Shown here piece after piece: positions 17,215 to 27,900 of a stretch of 64,000 nt of DNA. Numbering within the stretch: the stretch's first letter is position 1; each line of letters begins with the position of its first letter. This DNA comes from Candidatus Obscuribacterales bacterium (GTDB taxonomy: Bacteria; Cyanobacteriota; Vampirovibrionia; Obscuribacterales; Obscuribacteraceae). The stretch covers positions 1-64,000 of the forward strand of contig JAIETE010000030.1 in assembly GCA_019745505.1 (NCBI GenBank). The letters run 5' to 3'. The position numbers and the translations under genes are program-made. A model generated the notes under the pieces. The model did not search any database and had not been told where the DNA came from. It was given only the letters and a program-made list of their open reading frames with translations.

Positions 17215-18216
17215 TTAAGAGGCTATCTGTTTTAGTTCGCGAACGCGCCGGCTCAAGCGTTCGATTTCCTCTGAATGACCAAGTCGAGTAAGCAGGCGGG
17301 AATAGAGCAAAAGCTTGTCTGCCATACTGCCTTCTGGCGCATCCCAGCGTAAAGACTCAGCGCTTTCGCAAAGCTTCTGGGCTGATTTGAAGTCGCCCAT
17401 CATGCAATAGAAGTCGGCGATATCATTGATTACTTCTGATTTATCCAGTTTTTCTCCCCTATCGTAGCATTCGGACCTGATTTCCGCTGATTCCCGGCAG
17501 AGTCTGCGTGCTTCTTCGCAGCGTCCTTGTGCGCAAATTGACATGCCCAGCTGATTACCAATGATGGAAAATTCTTTGGCTAGTTTCTTCTTCTCCTGGA
17601 AAAATTCTCTCGCCTGTTCGAATAGCTGCTCGGATTCCAAATAGTTGCCGATTCGATAATGAACTTGCGCCAGCATTGATGTCGGTGCCACCATCGCTTG
17701 TCCTTCGAGATTCCTTTGTTTTACAGCGTGCCTCAAATGCTTTTCCAAATAGACGCTGGCACTGTCCATGTCTTCCAAGACCCACGATAAGCAGGCCAGC
17801 CTGATAATGCAGTCATCAACAGTTTGAGATTCGACTCCATAGATTTCATCGAGGATCCGGAGGGCTCGCTTTTCCTTTTCCCGGGCATGAAAAAAGCGTC
17901 CAGACAGGCAATGGCACACTGCGATTTCTTGAAGTATTCTCGCAATCATTACTCTTTCTCTCTTTGCCTTCATTTGCAGAATGGAGAGTGCGCGATAGTA
18001 AAGGCTCAGAGCATCAGCGAATTCATTCCTTTCGCGTTTGACTCGGGCATATACCATCAGTAGATCCACAAAGACCATATCCCTCTGGTACGCATTTGAG
18101 CTGAATCTCTCCATCGTTCGAGCTAAGATTTGATCCGCTTCGGCATAGCAGCCTTTTTCGTAAGCCTGTCTTCCTGCCTCTACGCATGAATCCCAAGTTT
18201 CTGGTGAGCTATTCAT
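17215..18216 (-). CDS. TPR-repeat protein
   Basis: The 333-residue protein is all helical with repeated tetratricopeptide units, for example EAGRQAYEKGCYAEADQIL near residue 12, DALSLYYRALSIL near 65 and SARFFHAREK-type repeats onward. No signal peptide or membrane segment is visible, so it is probably cytoplasmic and mediates protein contacts. No other domain is attached. It is not in an operon with a gene of known role. Confidence 0.82.
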   Translation of the reverse strand: MNSSPETWDSCVEAGRQAYEKGCYAEADQILARTMERFSSNAYQRDMVFVDLLMVYARVKRERNEFADALSLYYRALSILQMKAKRERVMIARILQEIAVCHCLSGRFFHAREKEKRALRILDEIYGVESQTVDDCIIRLACLSWVLEDMDSASVYLEKHLRHAVKQRNLEGQAMVAPTSMLAQVHYRIGNYLESEQLFEQAREFFQEKKKLAKEFSIIGNQLGMSICAQGRCEEARRLCRESAEIRSECYDRGEKLDKSEVINDIADFYCMMGDFKSAQKLCESAESLRWDAPEGSMADKLLLYSRLLTRLGHSEEIERLSRRVRELKQIAS

Positions 18217-18488
18217 GAATGCATCCTCACTGCTCGATGATATCTTTAATTGTTATCGTGAATTTCGGTACATTTTGTAGCATCCTTCAATTGGATGAAT
18301 TTGCTTTTCGATTCGGCTCATCAATTAGAATAGTGAATTCGAAGTAACCACCAGTGATTCGACAGGCGCTTGCGTTGCGCTCATGTGTTTCAACATGCGA
18401 CACTTGTCGCGATCTCTGCAGCATGACATTCTTGCTTACACCAAGAGGAACTTGTGTCCGTCACCTAATTCTCGCCAGTAGGCTTTTT

Positions 18489-18875
18489 ATGAAAACTCAT
18501 TTCATTCTATATGTGAAAGATCAAAAATCCAGTTGCAACTTTTATTCGGCTGTTCTTGAGACTGCACCAACTCTGGATGTTGCTGGTATGACTGAATTCG
18601 AGTTGAGCGAAGAGAGTGTTCTAGGCCTGATGCCAGAAAGTGGCATTCGGCGACTTCTGGGTGATGCATTACCTGATCCCGCGACAGCACGCGGAATTCC
18701 GCGCGCGGAAATCTATCTGGTTGTTAAAGATGCTGGCGCTTATCTTTCACGAGCAGTTTCTCGGGGTGGTATTTTATTGGGCGATGTCCTTATGCGAGAT
18801 TGGGGTGATCTGGTTGGCTACTGCCTCGATCCTGACGGTCACGTACTTGCCTTCGCTCAGCCCGCGCAAACTTGA
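18489..18875 (+). CDS. VOC-family (glyoxalase-like) protein
   Basis: The 128-residue protein starts at MKTHFILYVKDQ and shows the two-unit vicinal oxygen chelate layout: a YVKDQKSSCNFYSAVLE unit at the start and a closing DPDGHVLAFAQP unit, as in lactoylglutathione lyase and PhnB-like proteins. The second unit keeps a His in the C-terminal strand, but a full metal triad cannot be assigned. Length is typical. An upstream extension of the frame to 18354 lacks a ribosome site. Substrate unknown. The 293 bases after it hold no gene that can be supported. Confidence 0.78.
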   Translation: MKTHFILYVKDQKSSCNFYSAVLETAPTLDVAGMTEFELSEESVLGLMPESGIRRLLGDALPDPATARGIPRAEIYLVVKDAGAYLSRAVSRGGILLGDVLMRDWGDLVGYCLDPDGHVLAFAQPAQT

Positions 18876-19168
18876 GAATTTCACCAAGGAGAACTACGTT
18901 GCATCAACAATCAATTGTGGCAACCTGCATGTTCTCATTACTTGGAATGATTTTATTGCGTTCTGCAGAGTCTAAGACTGTTTGAGCGCTTGTATATTGG
19001 TGCCCTATTGTCTTTTGCAGTTCTGATTCGGAGTGCTTACTATGCGCATATCTATTGGATCGCAAGTAACCGCCAGCTCTCTAGTAGTATAGCCGGCAGG
19101 AACTCTTCAGGTTGCGGTTTGTGGACTGAACCACTCTTTGGACTGTGGGCTAGTAGCTATGCATACTT

Positions 19169-20899
19169 TCACTGACTATTTTCAATCACACGATTCAACT
19201 CCGAAACAAAGGCATCAGCATCTACGCCGTGCAATCGGCAAGCTCTGGCGATCGAGACCTGGCGGGCGACTGTTCTTCGCAAAACAGGATTATTGATGGC
19301 GCTGAAGCCTCTGGCAAGGAAGATCGGCTCTGTCTCTGGGAACCACTCAAGTACATTGGAAACAATCGAATCGGCTGTTATGCGAGCAGGTCTGGGCCCT
19401 CTCAGTTGCTGATCAGACGGCGCTCCCAGGAGAATTCCGGCAAGATGCACCGCCCATAGTAGCAACCCGATCACTTCCAAACTTCCGCTTATGCCCAAGA
19501 GTGGAAACAACCTCTTGTCCCAGTCTGTACCTGCCTGCAAGACTACACGAAGAAAGCAGCCGGTATTGACCAGGATGAATGGCCAGACGAGCCCAGTCTG
19601 TGTGCGCGAATCGATGCCATTGAGGGTGGGTACGACTTTGGCAGAATACCCCATGATCATCAATGATATAAAGCCAACTGTAATGGCGTGCCTTATTGCC
19701 CCAGCGTATGCGTGACTGGACTGCAAAGCGCCGACTTGCAAATAGAGAGGTGTTGCCAAAAGCATCAAAAGTGAAATGAAAAGCCACGCAAATGCGGCCT
19801 TGATGAATTTTTCCACTCTGTCCTTGTCTGGAAAATTCTGCCATAGCCGAAATGGCAGGCATACCACAAAACAAGCAGCCAAGATACTTGCGTGCGCTCC
19901 TTCTGTCAGCAAGCCTGCAAATGGACTTGATTGCAGTGCAGCCAGGCTAATAATCTCCGCAACCACACCGCCTGTGAGCAACACGAGACCGACCATTGCT
20001 TGCCTCGAGCTGACCGATGGCAGACCAAAAAGCGCCGGCAAGGTTCGTAGTGAAACACCCAAAATAATTGTTATTGCCAAACCGTGAAATTGCATGTCGC
20101 GCAAAGCGGGCAGGCAACAGGCTAAATAGAAAGACGGCATGTTCTTGCCGGCAGCCAGAGTCAGGCAGAGATTGGCAATGCTGGAAATGACAAACCACCC
20201 CAATGCAGTAAAAACATAAGCAATGTACGGCTCAAACTCTTTTCCACTTTCCTTGTAAGTTGTAAACAAGTGTGCCAGGAAAATCGTCACGGCTATCAGT
20301 TCAGCGGCCGCCGCGCAGGTAGCCAGTGCATGCGCCCACTCATGGTCGGCGGCAAACGGTATGGACAGTGACGCTAACAATACTCCGGAGCACATGAGAC
20401 TGAATACGATGGCAGCCAGAAACGGTTTGACCAGCCTGTAATGCCAGAATCGAGGGAATGCCTGGTAAGCAAAACCCATTATGAAAAATCCCATCCAGCC
20501 GTATACCTGAGCCTGGGCATGGGCATTGATCTCCTGCTGGGAGGCTGCATTGAAGCCGTGTCCTATCGAAATTCGCCACAGGAGCATTACTCCCCAGGTC
20601 GCACCAAGAGTGAGAATAGTAAATAATCCCGCTAGAAAGAAAGGACGATAAATTGTGTCGGCAAATCCTGGTCTTTCATCTTCCGTCAGAATGACATTGT
20701 TTGGTTGGAGGACTGCGCTTTGAATTTGCGAGAGAAGAAACGATTCGTCGAGTCCATGTGCACGTGCGAAATATTCAAGGGTCTCGTGCGGGCCTTTTGT
20801 TCCGCCGCATCCCTTTAATCCAAATTTGTCCAGTATTATCCTTGCCTGAGGATACTCATGGAGCAGGTCTGGGATCATTGTCTTTGGTGTAATTTTCAT
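19169..20899 (-). CDS. NnrS-like membrane protein with N- and C-terminal DUF1858-like domains
   Basis: The 576-residue protein has a small N-terminal helical domain (about 1-65, MIPDLLHEYPQARIILDKFGLKGCGG) resembling ScdA_N/DUF1858. About twelve hydrophobic segments follow, with the NnrS pattern EINAHAQAQVYGW and several intramembrane histidines (FHGLA, RHAIT). A second helical domain closes the protein (about 505-576, ITADSIVSNVLEWFPETEPIF). NnrS proteins bind heme and copper and protect cells against NO and its thiol-iron products. The position between NO reductase loci agrees. The double capping with small domains is unusual. Transcribed away from the duplicated qNOR segment. Confidence 0.85.
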   Translation of the reverse strand: MKITPKTMIPDLLHEYPQARIILDKFGLKGCGGTKGPHETLEYFARAHGLDESFLLSQIQSAVLQPNNVILTEDERPGFADTIYRPFFLAGLFTILTLGATWGVMLLWRISIGHGFNAASQQEINAHAQAQVYGWMGFFIMGFAYQAFPRFWHYRLVKPFLAAIVFSLMCSGVLLASLSIPFAADHEWAHALATCAAAAELIAVTIFLAHLFTTYKESGKEFEPYIAYVFTALGWFVISSIANLCLTLAAGKNMPSFYLACCLPALRDMQFHGLAITIILGVSLRTLPALFGLPSVSSRQAMVGLVLLTGGVVAEIISLAALQSSPFAGLLTEGAHASILAACFVVCLPFRLWQNFPDKDRVEKFIKAAFAWLFISLLMLLATPLYLQVGALQSSHAYAGAIRHAITVGFISLMIMGYSAKVVPTLNGIDSRTQTGLVWPFILVNTGCFLRVVLQAGTDWDKRLFPLLGISGSLEVIGLLLWAVHLAGILLGAPSDQQLRGPRPARITADSIVSNVLEWFPETEPIFLARGFSAINNPVLRRTVARQVSIARACRLHGVDADAFVSELNRVIENSQ

Positions 20900-21104
20900 A
20901 GCGTTTTGCGTCTTTGTTCCTGAGTCGCAAGGAATTATGCTGAGTGACGGCTAGTTTTCTGGTAATCCTATCTATCCGCCAGACGCATCCTAATTAAGTT
21001 TACTATTTGGCATGCACATATTGATTCTCTTTTCTTCCGTGTGAATCGATCTTTGGGACTAAAAGATGCTGCCGTTCGCCACAATGAAGACAATTGCCTT
21101 ATTG

Positions 21105-21144
21105 GGTATGGCTCGAAACGCATACTCTGTAGTCTTTGAATCAT
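21105..21144 (-). pseudogene. Remnant of Rrf2 gene 5' end
   Basis: On the minus strand the sequence from 21144 begins ATGATT and keeps GAGTATGCG-like codons matching the first 12 codons of the Rrf2 gene at 3786, with at least one frameshifting deletion. The surrounding bases (GCATACTCTG and AATCATTT on the plus strand) match the source. It encodes nothing now and marks the left edge of the duplication. The remaining part of the 452-base gap between NnrS and qNOR copy 2 is duplicated promoter sequence. Confidence 0.65.
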
Positions 21145-21351
21145 TTTTGTATCCTCTGGATTTTAGGACATTGATGTCGAGTTTCATGACTGGTAGGATA
21201 CAGGTCAAATTCGGAGCGGTGATTCAGTATTGCAGTCGAAATGTAAAAAATGAACACTGGTTGAGAACAAACTGGCGCTATTAAACGCCCTGTTAAATTG
21301 AGTCACGAGCACTCATAACGGTTCTGCTGAGTTTATGTTTGAGGTCGATTT

Positions 21352-23652
21352 ATGACTTACTCTCGGTTGTGGATAGGTTTCACCCTGGTAGTCAGCCTTT
21401 CTTTTTTTGTCCTGGGATACTTTGGCTATGAAATATACATGCAAGCTCCACCCGTGCCGGAGCAGATCCGCTCACAAGATGGAAAAGTCATCTTTTCTGC
21501 TGAAGATATAAAGGAAGGGCAGAGTGTCTGGCAATCAATTGGCGGGCAAGAAGTCGGTTCAGTCTGGGGGCATGGGGCGTATGTTGCTCCTGACTGGTCG
21601 GCAGACTTCTTGCATAGAGAGCTTATCATAATCCTTGATCGCTGGGCGCAAAGAGGCGGTGCGGAAGGCTTTTCGAAGTTAGAACCGGAGAAGCAAGCAG
21701 CTCTGAAGGAGCGGTTGAAGGGTCTGATTCGAACAAATAAATTCGATCCTTCCAGTAAAGTGCTGACGATCAGTCAGGAAGAGTCTGCAGCAATCGAGGA
21801 AGTCGGCAAGCATTACTCGGCGCTGTTCACCGGCGAAACTTCCATGGATAAGCTGCGCGATGCCTACGCGCTACAGCCTCAGGCGATCAAAAATCCTATA
21901 GCGATGAAGCAGCTCGTCGGATTCTTCTATTGGACTGCTTGGGCTTGCAGTACCAATCGACCCGGAAGTGAAATAACCTACACCAACAATTGGCCGGCTG
22001 AATCACTGATTGGCAATGCGCCGACCGGGGCGATCGTTGTTTGGTCAGTTTTAAGCTTTGTTTTCTTACTTGCCGGCATTGGCGCTCTTGCCTGGTATTT
22101 CGCGGCGGAGCGCGGGAGAGAAGCTGCGCACAGTCATGAGATTCCGTCGAACGATCCACTTTTGGGATTGACGCCTACGCCGTCTATGCAAGCGACTCTC
22201 AAATATTTTTGGGTTGCCGGAGCTTTGCTGGTAGTTCAAGTTGGACTGGGGGCATTGACCGCGCATTACGGTGTGGAGGGTTCCGGCTTCTATGGCATTC
22301 CGCTTGCTCAATGGTTGCCGTATGCTGTGACGCGAACCTGGCACACTCAACTGGGAATATTTTGGATTGCCACAACCTGGTTGGCGACAGGATTGTTTAT
22401 CGCGCCTGCCGTCTCGGGCTACGAGCCTAAGTTTCAGCGGTTTGGCGTGAATTTGCTTTTTGCCTGCTTGCTTGTCATTGTCGTTGGCTCAATGGCAGGC
22501 GAGTGGATGGGTGTTCAACAGAAATTGGGGCTGGATGCCAATTTCTGGTTTGGACATCAAGGGTATGAGTATGTCGACTTAGGACGATTCTGGCAAATCT
22601 TTTTGTTTGCCGGTCTATTTATCTGGTTAGGCCTCATGGCAAGATCGCTCATGCCCGCATTTAAGCGTCCTGAAGAAAACAAAAGTCTTCTGTCATTGTT
22701 TTTGATTGCCTCCATCGCAATTGCTGCATTCTATGGAGCTGGTCTGATGTATGGCCGGCACACTAATCTTGCTATTGCTGAATACTGGCGCTGGTGGGTG
22801 GTACACCTCTGGGTGGAGGGATTCTTCGAGGTATTCGCAACAGTTGTAATCGCGTTTTTGTTTACGCGTATGGGATTGCTTGCTCATCGAACAGCGACAG
22901 CCAGTGTGCTTTTTTCAACGATTATCTTTCTGGCCGGCGGCATTATCGGAACGATGCACCACCTCTACTTTACCGGAACTCCGACACCGGTTTTGGCCTG
23001 GGGCGCCACGTTCAGTGCACTGGAAGTTGTACCGCTGACTCTGATTGGATTTGAAGCTTACGGCAATCTCACTTTGAGCAAGGCGCAGCCATGGGTTAGG
23101 GCCTATCGCTGGCCCATCTATTTCTTTGTTGCAGTAGCTTTCTGGAATATGGTCGGCGCCGGATTATTCGGATTTTTAATCAATCCGCCTATCGCACTGT
23201 ATTACATGCAGGGATTGAATACCACACCAGTACACGGTCATACTGCGCTATTCGGTGTGTATGGCATGCTGGCAATTGGCTTGATGCTTTTTTGCCTCAA
23301 AGGATTGGCGACCCGAAACTTGTGGAAACCTGGGGCTGTGTGTTTTGCTTTCTGGTCGATCAATATCGGTCTGGGGCTGATGGTTCTTATCAGTCTTTTG
23401 CCGGTTGGTTTACTGCAAACATGGGCTAGCGTGGAGCATGGACTATGGTACGCGCGTTCTGCCGAATTTTTGCAGACTCCTACCATGAATGTCCTGCGAT
23501 GGTTGAGAGTCGTCGGAGATACGATATTTGCAATCGGTGTTTTTGTGCTTGGTTGGTTTGTCCTAGGGTTAAAGACAGGATGGTCCATTTCGGGGCAAGT
23601 GGATCCTGATATGCCAGTACGGCAGCCAGTTACATCTGCGAGAGAGGATTAG
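21352..23652 (+). CDS. norZ: Quinol-dependent nitric oxide reductase, copy 2
   Basis: The 766-residue product is nearly identical to copy 1, with the same length and no gap. Differences cluster in the first 190 residues (periplasmic domain) and are rare later. All catalytic residues (HLWVE, MHH, ALEVVP Glu, VHGH) and quinol-site residues (His, Glu, Phe, Asp) are kept, so it should be functional. It carries its own copy of the upstream region. It precedes the nar operon by 490 bases, and read-through into nar is possible. Silent changes are also unevenly spread, which suggests gene conversion in the 3' two thirds. Confidence 0.96.
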   Translation: MTYSRLWIGFTLVVSLSFFVLGYFGYEIYMQAPPVPEQIRSQDGKVIFSAEDIKEGQSVWQSIGGQEVGSVWGHGAYVAPDWSADFLHRELIIILDRWAQRGGAEGFSKLEPEKQAALKERLKGLIRTNKFDPSSKVLTISQEESAAIEEVGKHYSALFTGETSMDKLRDAYALQPQAIKNPIAMKQLVGFFYWTAWACSTNRPGSEITYTNNWPAESLIGNAPTGAIVVWSVLSFVFLLAGIGALAWYFAAERGREAAHSHEIPSNDPLLGLTPTPSMQATLKYFWVAGALLVVQVGLGALTAHYGVEGSGFYGIPLAQWLPYAVTRTWHTQLGIFWIATTWLATGLFIAPAVSGYEPKFQRFGVNLLFACLLVIVVGSMAGEWMGVQQKLGLDANFWFGHQGYEYVDLGRFWQIFLFAGLFIWLGLMARSLMPAFKRPEENKSLLSLFLIASIAIAAFYGAGLMYGRHTNLAIAEYWRWWVVHLWVEGFFEVFATVVIAFLFTRMGLLAHRTATASVLFSTIIFLAGGIIGTMHHLYFTGTPTPVLAWGATFSALEVVPLTLIGFEAYGNLTLSKAQPWVRAYRWPIYFFVAVAFWNMVGAGLFGFLINPPIALYYMQGLNTTPVHGHTALFGVYGMLAIGLMLFCLKGLATRNLWKPGAVCFAFWSINIGLGLMVLISLLPVGLLQTWASVEHGLWYARSAEFLQTPTMNVLRWLRVVGDTIFAIGVFVLGWFVLGLKTGWSISGQVDPDMPVRQPVTSARED

Positions 23653-23778
23653 AAAAGTTCTTCTTGCGAGCCTGAGCGTACGGTGCCCATGAAGTATTCT
23701 ACTGTGCACCAGAACCAGAGCACTACACCAGCTCCCGCCAACAGCAGGCTTTCTCTGGCAGTTGCCGGTACCTCGAAG
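23650..23778 (-). pseudogene. Remnant of the small membrane protein gene
   Basis: About 125 bases after the qNOR stop match the 3' part of the gene at 6292-6597, including CCAGAACCAGAGCACTACAC and the AGCAGGCTTTCTCTGG block, with substitutions and small indels. The match stops abruptly near 23778, and no start or ribosome site follows, so this is a truncated, dead copy marking the right edge of the duplication. Between it and 24067 nothing else is recognised. Confidence 0.7.
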
Positions 23779-24066
23779 TCGCAGTACACCGTCTAGTAAG
23801 ATTGCTATTACGATAATCTATGGCAGAACGCCAATTTCAATGCGGACCGACGTTCTTCGGGCATATGCCAATTTCCATTGTCATCAAAGACCTCTTGTGT
23901 GAATAATGCGGCATCGAACTTTAGGATGATTCCTTCTATAAATGCCGCAAACAAATTTTCTTTTGTTCTAAAGTCGTGACGTAGCCTGTCATTTCATTAT
24001 TGGTTCCATTCGCAAGGTCTCGTTACAAGGGATTCTGGCAATAGGATAGATTTGTCCTCATTCGTT

Positions 24067-24102
24067 CTTCGGAAGGATCCTTCCGAAGCATCCCATTTGG
24101 GA
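24067..24102. promoter_or_regulatory. Perfect 22-bp palindrome plus second short palindrome before the nar operon
   Basis: A perfect palindrome with half CTTCGGAAGGA occupies 24067-24088. A second one, TCCCA-TT-TGGGA, follows at 24091-24102. Both lie 41-76 bases before the first gene of the nar operon. They are too compact and lack a T-run for a terminator of the upstream gene, so operator sites for the nar promoter are the better reading. They do not match FNR or NarL consensus sites. Confidence 0.5.
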
Positions 24103-24142
24103 CAATACGGACACGCTTGCTGAAACAATTCCGGGAGGATAC

Positions 24143-24970
24143 GTGTTTACTGTCGCAAGAGTCTTTTTAAGAGCGAAGAAAACGCAGTTTCTCCTGCGTT
24201 TCGTGTCGGTAATAACCTGTTTCCCATTTATTTATTGTGCCGACGTGCGTGCTCAAGATGCAGCTTCCATTTACAAGGAGAAGTGCGCGGGCTGCCATAC
24301 CATTGGTGGTGGTGATATGGTAGGCCCCGATCTTGCGCGTTGTCGCTCGTGGCCGGATGCGGAGCTGCAAGAGAGTATCAAGCGCATGGAGGTAAACACG
24401 GGACCACTTACCGATGCAGAGGTAAAATCTCTGCTGGGCTACTTGAAGAATTCCACGGCGAAATCCACGCTTCCTGGAAAGCAGTCGCCTTCGTCAGAAG
24501 CAACACCTGACCAGTCTTCAGCGAGTCAAGTAGAAGCGGTTTCTCAGAAGACCATCCCGGAGCCTGCGTCAGCCGAAAGAGGAAAAAGGCTTTTCTACGG
24601 AGAAGAGAGTTTCAAGAATGGGGGGCTTTCTTGTATTGCCTGCCACAGCATAGACCATAACGGCGGCAATATGGCTCCAGATCTGACAGGCATTTCCGAA
24701 AGAATGCCTGTTGCAGCTCTAGTTTCGGCTTGTGAGAATACGCCGTTCAAAGTCATGAAGGCCGCATACAAGGAGCATGCAATCCTTCACCAGGAAGCTC
24801 TCGATCTTCAATCTTACTTAGCTTCACTGAAAGAGCCGCATGAAAAGGCGGTAAGACATCCACTCGGACTTTACGCTGGGATCTTTGCGGCAATAGCTCT
24901 TGCATTTATTGCTTTTGGATATCGGGGAAGAAACGCGAGCGTGCGTTCGAAGCTGAAGAGGAGAGACTGA
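24143..24970 (+). CDS. Diheme cytochrome c, membrane-anchored (NarC-like)
   Basis: The 275-residue protein has an N-terminal hydrophobic signal, two class I cytochrome c domains with CAGCH (about residue 50) and CIACH (about 172) joined by a Ser/Pro/Gln-rich linker, and a C-terminal membrane helix (about 240-260) with a basic tail. The start is GTG after GGGAGGAT. It is the first gene of the nar operon, one base before narG. Thermus nar operons also begin with a diheme cytochrome, NarC, which helps heme insertion and electron transfer in that enzyme; a similar role is inferred here. Confidence 0.88.
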   Translation: MFTVARVFLRAKKTQFLLRFVSVITCFPFIYCADVRAQDAASIYKEKCAGCHTIGGGDMVGPDLARCRSWPDAELQESIKRMEVNTGPLTDAEVKSLLGYLKNSTAKSTLPGKQSPSSEATPDQSSASQVEAVSQKTIPEPASAERGKRLFYGEESFKNGGLSCIACHSIDHNGGNMAPDLTGISERMPVAALVSACENTPFKVMKAAYKEHAILHQEALDLQSYLASLKEPHEKAVRHPLGLYAGIFAAIALAFIAFGYRGRNASVRSKLKRRD

Positions 24971-24971
24971 G

Positions 24972-27900
24972 ATGGCCTGGATAAAAGATGTTTTTTCTCC
25001 AAAACAGAGGCAGTGGGAAGACTTTTACCGTAACCGCTGGCAATATGACAAAATCGTCCGCAGTACTCATGGTGTAAATTGCACTGGCTCCTGTAGCTGG
25101 AATGTATATGTGAAAAATGGCATTGTCACCTGGGAGCTGCAGGCGCTCGACTATCCGACCATTAGCAAAGATATTCCGCCTCACGAGCCGCGTGGCTGCC
25201 AGCGCGGTATTTCTTGCTCCTGGTATCTCTATTCTCCTCTGCGCGTAAAGTACCCGTACATGCGAGGTGTTCTAGTTGATTTATGGCGCAAAGCCAAAGA
25301 GGACCACAAAGATGATCCCGTTGCTGCCTGGCAATCAATCGTAAACAACAACGAGCGCCGACAAGAATTTCACAATGCGAGAGGAAAGGGTGGTTTCCGT
25401 AGAGTCAAATGGGCGGAAGTAAACGAGCTCATGGCGGCGGCCAATATCTCCACCATAAAGCAGCATGGTCCGGATCGTATCGTTGGATTTTCTCCGATTC
25501 CGGCAATGTCCATGGTCAGCTATGCCTCCGGTGCGCGCTTTCTCCAGCTCATGGGCGGTGTGTGTCTTTCATTCTACGACTGGTATTGCGACTTGCCGCC
25601 AGCTTCGCCGGAGATCTGGGGAGAGCAGACCGATGTTGCCGAGAGTGCCGACTGGTTTCATTCCAAATTTGTTGCCGTAGTAGGGTCGAATGTGCTCATG
25701 ACTCGCACACCGGATGCCCACTTCCTTGTAGAAGGAAGGCACAGAGGCAGTAAGGTCGTAGTATTTTCTCCGGATTTCTCTCAAGCCTCCAAAATCGCTG
25801 ATGAATGGATCCCGATACATCAGGGGCAGGACACTGCTTTCTGGATGGCTGTAACACATGTCATTCTTAAAGAGTTTTACTGCGATAAAAAAACACCCTA
25901 TTTTGTTGATTACGTGAAGAAGTACAGTGACATGCCATTTTTAGTTGCATTGGAGAAGAACACTGACGGCACCTATTCACCGGGAAAATTTCTGCGAGCC
26001 AGTCAAATGTCCGCCACCAAGGATCTAGAGAATAGTCAGTGGAAGATGTTCGTTCTGGACGGAAATACAGGCAAGCTGGTTGTTCCAAAGGGCACAGTGG
26101 GTCACCGATGGCAGAAAAAGAAAGGCGAGTGGAATCTAAAACTGGAAGATGAGGTCACAGGTGCAAAAATTGATCCGTTGATCATGTTGCATTCCGGTGG
26201 TGAGATTCCTCAATCCTCCGTTTCCGTTCGCATCAAAGATTTCTCCAACTTCGACGAGGAGTCCCAGTACCTGCGCGAAGTACCGGTAATTGAAATTGAT
26301 ACGGTCGATGGACCGTTAATGGTAACGACTGCATTCGAACTAATGCTCACTCAATACGGTGTGAAGCGGGGCTGCACCGGCGAATATCCGGAGAACTACG
26401 ATGACAACGAGACTAACTACACTCCAGCATGGCAGGAGAAATTTACCGGAATAAAAGCCGGGGGGGTCGTGAAATTCGCTCGTGAATGGGCGCGTACGGC
26501 AGAATCAAGCAAAGGAAAGTGCAGTGTTATTATTGGCGCTGGTGCCAATCACTGGTATCACAACAATTTGATTTATCGCTCGATCATTACGCCACTTATC
26601 TTGTGCGGGTGCGTCGGAGTCAACGGCGGCGGTCTCAATCACTACGTTGGTCAGGAGAAATTGGCTCCCCAGGCCTCGTGGGCGCCTATTGCTTTCGGAG
26701 GGGACTGGTCTGGTCCGCCGCGTTTGCAAAATGCACCATCCTTTCACTATATACACTCCGACCAGTGGCGATACGATGGAGTGCTGGATGATGTCTGCGC
26801 GGTCAGCGACGAGACTCATTCAATGGCGCGCGGGCACACTGCAGATCGCCAGGCTCAAGCCGTACGCTCCGGCTGGATGCCGTGCTATCCGCAGTTCAAT
26901 GAAAGCAACCTTTCTGTCATAGAAAGAGCTCAGTCGCAAGGAGCGAAAACCGATCAAGAAGTGATCGACGCGGTAGTAAAAAGGCTCAAGGAGCGTTCGC
27001 TCAAATTCTCCATGGAAGATCCGGATAATAGCGAGTCTTATCCTCGCGTTTGGTACATCTGGCGCGGAAATGCCCTTCTGGCTTCGGCAAAGGGGCATGA
27101 ATACTTCCTCAAGCATTACCTGGGCACGCACAACAATTCGATCGCCGAGGAGAAAGCAAAAAATCTTGTCGAGGAAGTGACATGGCACGATAAGGTCGAC
27201 ATGGGCAAGATGGATCTTGTCGTCGATCTCAATTTTCGAATGGACTCATCGGCGCTTTATTCCGACATTGTTCTTCCGGCTGCCACATATTACGAAAAGC
27301 ACGATCTCAACACGACCGACATGCATTCTTTCATCCATCCGCTGCAACCTGCCGTGCCACCATGCTGGGAGGCAAAGAGCGACTGGGACATTTTCAAGGA
27401 GATTGCGCGCTCGACCGCCCGTCTCAGTGAGTGTTATTTACCCGAGCCCGTAAAGGATTTGATTGCATCGCCACTTATGCACGATACGCCGGCTGAGATT
27501 GCCCAACCGCAAGTTTTAGACTGGCTAAAAGACGAATGCGAAGCAATACCGGGTAAGACCATGCCCAATTTGAAAATTGTTGAGCGAGACTATACCAATC
27601 TGTACAACAAATTCATTTCTCTTGGGCCACTAGTCAGAGCAAATGGACTGTCCGTGCATGGCACACACTACGATGTCGACGATCTCTACGATCAGTATAT
27701 GCAAAACAATCCCACCGAGACATGGGGAGGAAAGACTTACCCTTCATTGCGCCAGGATTTGAATGCTTGCGAATTGATCCTTTTGCTTGCCGCTGAGACG
27801 AATGGAGAGCTGGCTCATCGTGCCTATCTCGCAGAGTCTGTAAAAACAGGAATAGATCACACGCATCTTTCCGCAGATTCCAGAGCAATCAGATATTCAT

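Larger units (their letters stand above)
21105..23778 (+). repeat. Segmental duplication, second copy
   Basis: The segment repeats 3750-6420. The Rrf2-like start codon position and the qNOR start are 208 bases apart here and 209 in the other copy, showing colinearity through the promoter. The left edge fades within the first 40 bases of an Rrf2 remnant; the right edge falls near 23778, after about 125 bases of a decayed small membrane protein gene. No direct repeats, insertion sequence or integrase flank it, so the mechanism is not visible. Confidence 0.85.

Noticed and set aside
21100-24142. Transposon or phage as carrier of the qNOR duplication
   Set aside because: No transposase, integrase, terminal repeats or attachment-like repeats are visible at the edges.
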